Made by a program: the position numbers and the translations under genes
Shown here: one piece after another, positions 57,926 to 64,000 of the stretch
Layout of the letters: every line of letters begins with the position of its first letter
How positions within the stretch are numbered: the first letter of the stretch is position 1
The notes under the pieces: generated by a model
The model's input: the letters and a program-made list of their open reading frames with translations, nothing else
Database searches by the model: none
What the model was told of the DNA's origin: nothing
Assembly: GCF_004799495.1 (NCBI RefSeq)
Contig: NZ_SSMY01000009.1
Location: 1-64,000, forward strand
DNA: 64,000 bases
Direction of reading: 5' to 3'
DNA from: Sphingomonas sp.
GTDB taxonomy: Bacteria > Pseudomonadota > Alphaproteobacteria > Sphingomonadales > Sphingomonadaceae

Positions 57926-57956
57926 GTCGTACAACCTCAAGTTAAGCTGAGGTCAA
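57926..57956 (-). promoter_or_regulatory. SoxR-controlled promoter with SoxR box
   Basis: On the minus strand TTGACC (57,951-57,956) and TACGAC (57,926-57,931) are separated by 19 bp, the long spacer typical of MerR-type promoters. The spacer holds a SoxR box: CCTCAAGTTAAGCTGAGG (57,935-57,952 on the plus strand) matches CCTCAAGTTAACTTGAGG in 16 of 18 bases. It drives the VOC gene and overlaps the soxR start region. Confidence 0.88.
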
Positions 57957-57957
57957 C

Positions 57958-58443
57958 ATGCTCGCCACCGCTCCCGAATCCGCCACGCTGACGATCGGCG
58001 ACCTCGCGCGCCGCACGGGGCTGTCGGTGTCGGCGATCCGCTTTTACGAGGAAAAAGGGCTGATCCAGCCGCATCGCACGCGCGGCAACCAGCGGCGTTT
58101 CCTGCGCTCGGACATCCGTCGACTGTCGTTCGCGCTGATCGCGCAGCGGCTCGGCTTCACGCTCGAGCGGATCGCGGCGGAGATGGCGGGCTTGCCGCAA
58201 GGACGCGCGCCGACCCAGGCCGACTGGACGCGGATCAGCGGCGGGTTGAAGGCGGCGCTCGACGCGCGGATCGCGACGCTCGAGCGGATGCGCGATACGC
58301 TCGACGGGTGCATCGGCTGCGGGTGCCTCTCGCTCGATCGCTGCGCGCTGTACAATCCGGCCGACCGGTTGGCCGCAGAGGGGCCAGGGCCCCGGCTGGT
58401 GCTGCGCGATGATGCTTTACCTGCGCGTGGCGTATCGCAATAA
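57958..58443 (+). CDS. soxR: Redox-sensitive transcriptional regulator SoxR
   Basis: A 161-residue MerR-family regulator. Winged helix at residues 11-55 (TIGDLARRTGLSVSAIRFYE), dimerisation helix, and the [2Fe-2S] motif CIGCGCLSLDRC with C118, C121, C123 and C129 (C-x2-C-x-C-x5-C), which defines SoxR. Oxidation of the cluster by redox-active compounds turns on the promoter in the SoxR box. No soxS is near; as in most non-enteric bacteria SoxR probably controls targets directly, here the VOC gene. Confidence 0.95.
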   Translation: MLATAPESATLTIGDLARRTGLSVSAIRFYEEKGLIQPHRTRGNQRRFLRSDIRRLSFALIAQRLGFTLERIAAEMAGLPQGRAPTQADWTRISGGLKAALDARIATLERMRDTLDGCIGCGCLSLDRCALYNPADRLAAEGPGPRLVLRDDALPARGVSQ

Positions 58444-58490
58444 GCCACAACGCCCGCGTTTCGCCGGGCGATCAGCGGAGTCGTGTGAGG

Positions 58491-60725
58491 ATGCGGGCAT
58501 GGATAATCGGGCTGGCCGCGGTGGCGGCGCCTTTGACGGTGGCGGCTGGTGCGGCGATGGCCGCTGACGACACGCAACAGCCGCTGACGCTCGAGCGCCT
58601 GTTCGCCAGTCCCGACCTTGCCGGGCCGCAGCCGCGCGCGATGAAGCTGTCGCCCGACGGCAAGCTGGTGACTTTGCTCAAGAGCCGCCCCGACGAGAAG
58701 GACCGCTACGACCTGTGGGCGCTCGATACCGCGACCGGTGCGGAGCGGATGCTGGTCGATTCGAAGAAGGTCGGCACCGGCGCCGACCTGACCGAAGCCG
58801 AGAAGATGCAGCGCGAGCGTGCGCGGATCGCGGGGCAGAAGGGGATCGTCGCGTACGACTGGGCGCCCGATGGCAAGTCGATCCTGGTGCCGATCGACGG
58901 CGACCTCTACCTCGCGACGCTCGACGGCAAGGTCACGCGGCTGACCAACACGCCCGGCGGCGAGCTCAACCCTGCGATCAGCCCCGCGGGCGGGTTCGTC
59001 AGCTTCGTGCGGGACCAGAATCTCTACGTTCAGCCGCTCGGCGGGGGAGCCGCTAAGCCACTCACCAGCGACGGCGCGGGCACGGTGCATTGGGGCGAGG
59101 CGGAGTTCGTGGCGCAGGAGGAAATGGCGCGCCGCACCGGCTATTGGTGGTCGCCCACCGATCGCCTCGTCGCGGTCGAGCGGTTCGACGAAGCGCCGGT
59201 CGGTGTCGTCACGCGCGCCGCGATCGGCGCCGACGGGACCAAGGTGTACGATCAGCGCTATCCGGCGGCAGGCACCCCCAACGTGCGCGTCGAGCTGTGG
59301 GTGATCGATCCGACGAGCGGCGCGAAGGTCAAGGTCGATCTGGGCAGCGATCCCGACATCTACCTCGCGCGGGTCGACTGGACGCCCGACGGCAAGACGT
59401 TGCTCGTTCAGCGCGAGAACCGCGAACAGACCCAGCTCGACATGCTCGCGGTCGATCCCGCGACGGGCAAGGCGAAGACGTGGTTCGGCGAGAAATCGGG
59501 GCCGAAGAGCTGGATCAACCTCAGCGACGATTACCGCGTGCTCGACGACGGCAGCCTGATCTGGAAATCGGAACGCGACGGCTATGGCCACCTCTATCGC
59601 TTCGCCAAGGGCAAGTGGACGCAGCTGACAAAGGGGCCGTGGGTCGTCACCGACCTGGTCGGCGTCGATAAGACGCGCGGGCGGCTCTATTTCCTTGGCA
59701 ACAAGGACGACGTGCTCGAACAGCAATTGTATTCTGTCGATATCGCGCATCCGAACCAGATCACCCGGCTGACCGAGCGTGGCTGGTGGAACTCGGCGGT
59801 GATGGACAAGGCGGCGACGCGGCTGATCGTCACGCGCTCCAACCCCAACCAGCCGGCGCAAAGCTATCTCGCCGACCCGGCGGGCAAGCGCATCGCCTGG
59901 GTCAACGAGAATGCCGTGAAGGCGGGGCATCCCTATTATCCGTACCTCGCCGACCATAAGCAGCGCACGTTCGGGACGATCAAGGCGGCCGACGGCACGA
60001 CGCTCTATTACGAGATGATCACGCCCAAGCTCGAGCCCGGCAAGCGCTACCCGGTGTTCTTCCAGCATTATGGCGGGCCGCACACCCAGACCGTGACCCG
60101 CGGTTGGGAAAGCCCGATGGAGCAGTACATCGTCGATCGCGGCTACATCTTCTTCCAGATCGACAATCGTGGGTCGGCCAACCGCGGCACCGCGTTCGAA
60201 GACACGATCTATCGCGCGATGGGCAGCGTCGAGGTCGCCGACCAGCTCGCGGCGGCGAACTGGCTGAAAGCGCAGAGCTATGTCGACCCCGACCGGATCG
60301 GCATCTACGGCTGGTCGTACGGCGGCTACATGACGCTCAAAATGCTCGAGGCCAATCCGGGCGTGTACGCGGCGGGCGTGTCGGGTGCGCCAGTGACCAA
60401 GTGGGAGCTCTACGATACGCACTACACCGAACGCTACATGGGCACCGATCCGAAGGGCGGCGATGCAAGGGCCTATGCGGCGGCGAACGCGATGGGGAAT
60501 GCGACCCGGATCGCCGACCCGCTGATGCTGATCCACGGCATGTCGGACGACAATGTCGTATTCGAGAATTCGACCGCGTTCGCCGCGAAGATGCAGGCCG
60601 CGAACCGGCCGTTCGAGATGATGTTCTACCCCGGCAAGACCCATGCCGCGGGGCGCGACATCCATGTCTGGACGACGATCTTCAATTTCTTCGACCGGAC
60701 GGTGAAGAACCGGCGGGTGAACTAG
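58491..60725 (+). CDS. Dipeptidyl-peptidase IV-like S9 family peptidase
   Basis: A 744-residue exported serine peptidase. Signal peptide (MRAWIIGLAAVAAPLTVAAG up to AMA-AD), an eight-bladed propeller (repeats such as APDGKSILVP, TPDGKTLLVQ), and an alpha/beta-hydrolase domain with GWSYGGYM (catalytic Ser), HGMSDDNV (Asp) and GKTHAAGR (His). The EE-pair motif before the propeller exit (EAEFVAQEEMARRTGYW) fits DPP IV, which removes X-Pro dipeptides from the N-terminus of peptides. The ATG at 58,491 was chosen over GTG 58,485. The DUF418 gene follows after 18 bp. Confidence 0.93.
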   Translation: MRAWIIGLAAVAAPLTVAAGAAMAADDTQQPLTLERLFASPDLAGPQPRAMKLSPDGKLVTLLKSRPDEKDRYDLWALDTATGAERMLVDSKKVGTGADLTEAEKMQRERARIAGQKGIVAYDWAPDGKSILVPIDGDLYLATLDGKVTRLTNTPGGELNPAISPAGGFVSFVRDQNLYVQPLGGGAAKPLTSDGAGTVHWGEAEFVAQEEMARRTGYWWSPTDRLVAVERFDEAPVGVVTRAAIGADGTKVYDQRYPAAGTPNVRVELWVIDPTSGAKVKVDLGSDPDIYLARVDWTPDGKTLLVQRENREQTQLDMLAVDPATGKAKTWFGEKSGPKSWINLSDDYRVLDDGSLIWKSERDGYGHLYRFAKGKWTQLTKGPWVVTDLVGVDKTRGRLYFLGNKDDVLEQQLYSVDIAHPNQITRLTERGWWNSAVMDKAATRLIVTRSNPNQPAQSYLADPAGKRIAWVNENAVKAGHPYYPYLADHKQRTFGTIKAADGTTLYYEMITPKLEPGKRYPVFFQHYGGPHTQTVTRGWESPMEQYIVDRGYIFFQIDNRGSANRGTAFEDTIYRAMGSVEVADQLAAANWLKAQSYVDPDRIGIYGWSYGGYMTLKMLEANPGVYAAGVSGAPVTKWELYDTHYTERYMGTDPKGGDARAYAAANAMGNATRIADPLMLIHGMSDDNVVFENSTAFAAKMQAANRPFEMMFYPGKTHAAGRDIHVWTTIFNFFDRTVKNRRVN

Positions 60726-60743
60726 CGGCAGAGAGGGGGCGGC

Positions 60744-62066
60744 ATGGCGGGGAAAGCGGCGCAGCTGGCGCCGGTCCGCGGGCGCGAGCGGATCGACGTG
60801 CTCGACATCGCGCGCGGGCTCGCCATCCTCGGCATCTATTACCTCAACATCGCGTTCCAGGCGTATCCGGCGACGATGATGTTCCTGGGGCCATGGCACG
60901 TTGGCTGGACCCCGGGCGACCAGGCCGCCTACGCCTTCACCAACATCTTCCTCGAGGGAACGCAGCGCTGCCTGCTCGAATTCCTGTTCGGCGCGGGGAT
61001 GATGGTGCTGACGGCCAAAGCGATGGAGCCCGACGGCCCGGTCGCGGTCGCCGATCTCTATTTCCGCCGGACGTTGTGGCTCGCCGCGTTCGGGCTGTTC
61101 GACATCTTCGTCTGGCTGTGGACCGGTGACATCCTGTTCATCTACGCGCTCGCCGCGATGCCGCTGTTCGTGTTCCGCCAGCTGGGGCCGAAGACATTGG
61201 TCGCGCTCGGGCTGATCTACACCGTCTACGCGGGCGCATTCGGGTTGCCGGAATATATCGAGCGCACTCAGCTGGTCGCCAGGGTCGACACCGCGACCGC
61301 GCATCAAAAGGCGGGCGTGCCGCTCACGTCCGACGACAAGGCGGCGGTGACCGAGTGGAAGGGGCTGCAAGCCAGCGTCACGACGGTGCCGCCGGGGACG
61401 GACAAGAAGCTCGCCGAGGAGAAACAGCGGCACACGAGCGTAGTCGGCTATTACCGGAATTATTGGCAGCTGTGGTCGCTGATCTTCGTCCAGCAATCCT
61501 ATCTCTTCGAAATCGTGTTCGAAGCGTTCTGCGCGATGCTGATCGGAATCGCGCTATGGAAATGGGGAGTGATCCAGGGGCTGAGATCGGCGCGGTTCTA
61601 CGCCGTCCTGATGGTGGCGGGCTATGCGGTCGGCATCACCATCCGCGCGACGAGCATCATCCCGATGATGCAATTCAGCTTTGCCCCCAAGCCGATCTGG
61701 TTCCTCGCCGAGCCCGCGCGGCTCGCGGTAGGACTGGGGCACCTCGCGCTGATCAACCTGCTGGTGAAGTGGCGTTTCGGCAGAACGATCCTGTCACCGT
61801 TCAAGGCCGCGGGGCGGACGGCGTTCTCGCTCTATTTCCTCGAACAGCTGATCGGGGTGCACATCCTGTTCGCGCCCTACGGCTTCAACCTGTGGGGCCG
61901 GTTCGGATGGGCGGGGCAGTTCTGGATCGCGACCGGGGTTTTCGTGACTTGCCTGATCGTCGCCAACATCTGGACGCGCTTCTTCGCGATGGGGCCGCTC
62001 GAATGGGCGTGGCGCAGCCTGTCCTATCTCCGGCGGCAACCCTTCCGGATTCAGCGGGGCGCGTAG
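60744..62066 (+). CDS. DUF418 family membrane protein
   Basis: A 440-residue inner-membrane protein with about nine helices. It begins with the family pattern ERIDVLDIARGLAILGIYYL and has the C-terminal DUF418 part: GRTAFSLYFLEQLIGVHILF and WTRFFAMGPLEWAWRSLSYL. An extra loop of about 60 residues (about 165-225) lies in the middle. DUF418 proteins resemble acyltransferase-like membrane proteins; function unknown. It is probably co-transcribed with the peptidase and overlaps the convergent sulfotransferase by 16 bp. Confidence 0.9.
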   Translation: MAGKAAQLAPVRGRERIDVLDIARGLAILGIYYLNIAFQAYPATMMFLGPWHVGWTPGDQAAYAFTNIFLEGTQRCLLEFLFGAGMMVLTAKAMEPDGPVAVADLYFRRTLWLAAFGLFDIFVWLWTGDILFIYALAAMPLFVFRQLGPKTLVALGLIYTVYAGAFGLPEYIERTQLVARVDTATAHQKAGVPLTSDDKAAVTEWKGLQASVTTVPPGTDKKLAEEKQRHTSVVGYYRNYWQLWSLIFVQQSYLFEIVFEAFCAMLIGIALWKWGVIQGLRSARFYAVLMVAGYAVGITIRATSIIPMMQFSFAPKPIWFLAEPARLAVGLGHLALINLLVKWRFGRTILSPFKAAGRTAFSLYFLEQLIGVHILFAPYGFNLWGRFGWAGQFWIATGVFVTCLIVANIWTRFFAMGPLEWAWRSLSYLRRQPFRIQRGA

Positions 62067-62788
62067 CCGAACGCCGCCATCTCTTCGGCGAAATAGCCGT
62101 TAATCCAGTCGATCTGGTCGCGCCGGAACAAGCTGGCCGGGTCGATAGTGTTCGATAGCGGCCCGCGCTTGGCGTGCGGCAGCGGCGGCGTCGGGACGCC
62201 GAGCGTCCGCGCGAACGCGGCGAGATCGGCCTCGAGGTGCTCGTAGCGCAGCACATGCGGCGCACGCCCGCCGTACATGTGGATGCTCTTGAGGCGGCCT
62301 GGGCGGCCCCGCGTGATCAGGCGGTCGAGCACCGCCGCGGCGTCGGGCGGGGGCGCCGCCATGTCGGCGTGGGTTGCTGATTGATACGCGGCGAAGTTGG
62401 TATTCATGTGGAGCTGCGAAATGATCTTCGCGAACGGGTCGCGCTCGACACAGACCAGCGCGAAGTCATCGAACGAGCGACCCGTCGCCGTCTCGATCTC
62501 GGTGATCGACATGTGCGGCTCGTATCGCGTCGGGGGTGTTGGAATTGCCGCCAGCTGATCGGGCGTCGCCGCGCGGATTAGCGACAAATAGGCGCGCTCG
62601 CGGACGGGATCGTCGCTGAAATTGCCGCAATGCCCGCCCATGTCTTGGCGCAGGCGCTCGTCGATCGCGACGATCGGCGGCGAGATGTCGTCGCCCCCGC
62701 ACACCGTCGACAGCGCGATCTCGACGCTGGTCCCCGCGACCTTGCGCGCACGGACGAAAACGAAGCGATGGCGGAACGAGACGATCAT
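62051..62788 (-). CDS. Sulfotransferase family protein
   Basis: A 245-residue protein. The N-terminal RHRFVFVRARKVAGTSVEIA is the 5'-phosphosulfate loop pattern ('FvhvpKvaGTSv') of sulfotransferases, and VCVERDPFAKIISQLHMN is the 3'-phosphate-binding pattern ('RdPyer..S'). It should move sulfate from PAPS to a carbohydrate or small molecule. It overlaps the aminotransferase stop by 4 bp, so the two are co-transcribed; the substrate cannot be told. Confidence 0.82.
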   Translation of the reverse strand: MIVSFRHRFVFVRARKVAGTSVEIALSTVCGGDDISPPIVAIDERLRQDMGGHCGNFSDDPVRERAYLSLIRAATPDQLAAIPTPPTRYEPHMSITEIETATGRSFDDFALVCVERDPFAKIISQLHMNTNFAAYQSATHADMAAPPPDAAAVLDRLITRGRPGRLKSIHMYGGRAPHVLRYEHLEADLAAFARTLGVPTPPLPHAKRGPLSNTIDPASLFRRDQIDWINGYFAEEMAAFGYAPR

Positions 62789-64000
62789 CGGGCGGCCGCG
62801 AGGTCTCGCAACGCAGCGATCAGGCGGTCGACCTCGCCCGTCGTGCTGTAGTGGCAGAGCCCGACGCGGAGGAGCCCGCCGGTGTCGGTCAGGCCGAGCC
62901 GATCAATCGCCTCGACCGCGTAGAAATGCCCGGCCCAGGCAAAGATGCCGCGGTCGGCGAGGTGTTGCGCGATGGCGTGGGCATCGTGGCCGTCGAGCGT
63001 GAACGAGAAGGTCGGGACGCGGCCGTCCATCGTCGGCGGCCCCCACAACCGCAAGCCGGGGATCGTCGCGAGGCCAGCGAGGAGGTGATCGCCGAGATGG
63101 CGCTCGTAGGCGGCGATCGCTTCCATCGCCGCGACCAGCCTTGCGCGGCGGCAATTGGCCGCGGGATCGGCCTGGGCGCCGAGCCATTCGAGATAGCCGA
63201 CCGTGCCGAGTACCCCGGCTTGCCCCTCGAACGACGGCGTCCCGGTTTCGAAGCGGTGCGCGGCGTCGTTGCCGGCGGGACGGACCTTGTAGGCACGCGG
63301 CGCGAGGCCGCTCCGCATCCACAGCACGCCCTGGTGCGGACCGAAGAACTTGTACGGCGAGCAGGCGAGGAAGTCGCAGCCAAGTGCGGAGAGGTCGGTG
63401 ACGATGTGCGGGACCGACTGGACGGCGTCGATGTAGGTGAGGGCGGTGCTGCGCTCGCGGACCAAAGCGCAGGCTTCGGCGATCGGGTTGAGCGTGCCGA
63501 GCGCATTGCTCGCCATGCCGAGCGCGACCAGCCGAGTCCTCGGGCCGAGTAGTGCCGCGAGGTCGTCGAGCGCCCAGCGCCCGCTCACCGGATCGAAATC
63601 GAGCCAGCGCACCGTGACGCCGCGATCCTCGGCAGCCTGCCGCCACGGCGCGACATTGGCGTCGTGGTCGAGCCGCGTGACGACCAGCTCGTCGCCCGCG
63701 TGCCACTCGCGCGCCAGCGCGCGCGATACGGCGAAGGTCAGGCTGGTCATGTTCGGCCCGAACGCGATCTCGTCGCGGCGCGCGCCGAGCAAGTCGGCCA
63801 TCGCGGCATGCGCGTCCGCCGATACCTGATCGGTCTCCACCGATGTCGCGAACGGGCCGCCGGCGTTGGCGGTGCCCTGGGTCAGATGCCGCTTCATCAC
63901 CGCGATCGCCGCGTCGCACGCCTGCGTGCCGCCGGGCGCGTCGAAGAACGCGGCGCCGCGGGCTAGCGCCGGGAAACGCGCGCGGACGGCATCGATGGGA
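62785..64000 (-). CDS. Class V aminotransferase (cysteine desulfurase-like), partial
   Basis: The gene runs off the right edge: the frame stays open from 63,900 to 64,000 with the family-like FFDAPGGTQACDAAIAVMKR before the first internal ATG. At least 405 residues. PLP-site residues are seen: GASNALGT-type MASNALGTLNPI, IDAVQSVPH with Asp, and SPYKFFGPHQGVLWM with the PLP lysine. Csd/SufS-like proteins with this pattern ('cysteine desulfurase-like protein') often lack a proven substrate. It is the first gene seen of a unit with the sulfotransferase. Confidence 0.9.
   Translation of the reverse strand, partial: PIDAVRARFPALARGAAFFDAPGGTQACDAAIAVMKRHLTQGTANAGGPFATSVETDQVSADAHAAMADLLGARRDEIAFGPNMTSLTFAVSRALAREWHAGDELVVTRLDHDANVAPWRQAAEDRGVTVRWLDFDPVSGRWALDDLAALLGPRTRLVALGMASNALGTLNPIAEACALVRERSTALTYIDAVQSVPHIVTDLSALGCDFLACSPYKFFGPHQGVLWMRSGLAPRAYKVRPAGNDAAHRFETGTPSFEGQAGVLGTVGYLEWLGAQADPAANCRRARLVAAMEAIAAYERHLGDHLLAGLATIPGLRLWGPPTMDGRVPTFSFTLDGHDAHAIAQHLADRGIFAWAGHFYAVEAIDRLGLTDTGGLLRVGLCHYSTTGEVDRLIAALRDLAAAR

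Noticed and set aside
58044..61496. A 1,150-codon open frame on the minus strand
   Set aside because: It is antisense to the peptidase, DUF418 and soxR genes, His/Arg/Asp-rich without domains, and is the usual by-product of high-GC codon bias.
1..64000. CRISPR arrays and insertion sequences
   Set aside because: No regular repeat-spacer pattern and no transposase or IS-type terminal repeats were seen.

Overview
The window joins two kinds of DNA. Positions 1 to about 33,680 are the right-hand part of a temperate siphovirus prophage whose left end lies outside the window. Positions 33,680 to 64,000 are the chromosome of a high-GC alphaproteobacterium, most likely a sphingomonad (Sphingomonas sensu lato). 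That assignment rests on the ffh-rpsP-rimM-trmD-rplS block with a long acidic tail on S16, the psp locus, the DUF2218 and DUF924 genes, and the codon use. It is inference, since no rRNA is present.

Prophage. From left to right: an accessory segment with a small terminase (1674-2288), membrane and secreted proteins, an HNH-like protein and an M15 endolysin; then a one-directional morphogenesis block (large terminase, portal, MuF-JAMM head protein, scaffold, major capsid, neck proteins, tail terminator, tail tube, tail-assembly chaperones with a -1 frameshift site, tape measure, tail tip, and a 2,362-residue tail protein ending in a Hint-like domain); then a holin-like protein, a tail-anchored coiled-coil protein and small genes. 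The right end is inside a host tRNA-Thr gene. Its 5' half remains at 33,673-33,712, and the prophage carries its own intact tRNA-Thr(TGT) 180 bp away. No integrase or repressor is in the window.

The most striking non-genic signal is a motif, TAAATA, seen at 21 places in the prophage and not found by eye in the host part. At 16 places an ATG or GTG follows after exactly 4 or 5 bases, usually with no Shine-Dalgarno sequence. At five others it heads a leader that has its own ribosome-binding site, and often a hairpin. It may be a phage promoter element producing leaderless mRNAs or an unusual translation signal.

Host part. A minus-strand group (DUF429-like, MmcQ/YjbR, rarA) is followed by a PadR regulator, a DUF2218 gene, a DUF4337-like protein and sufE. 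Next comes a large psp (envelope stress) operon driven from a sigma-54 promoter and divergent from pspF. Besides pspA, pspB and pspC it holds five small membrane proteins that end in the same coiled-coil signature as PspB and PspC, a 41-residue membrane peptide, and a 48-residue exported peptide as first gene. Then follow sodB, yciB-ftsY-mtaB, a DUF924 gene, a GGDEF-EAL protein, ffh-rpsP-rimM, an antisense thioredoxin-reductase-like gene, trmD-rplS, a polytopic membrane protein, an anchored WD40 protein, a VOC protein divergent from soxR with a SoxR box between them, a dipeptidyl-peptidase, a DUF418 protein, a sulfotransferase-like protein and a class V aminotransferase cut by the window edge.
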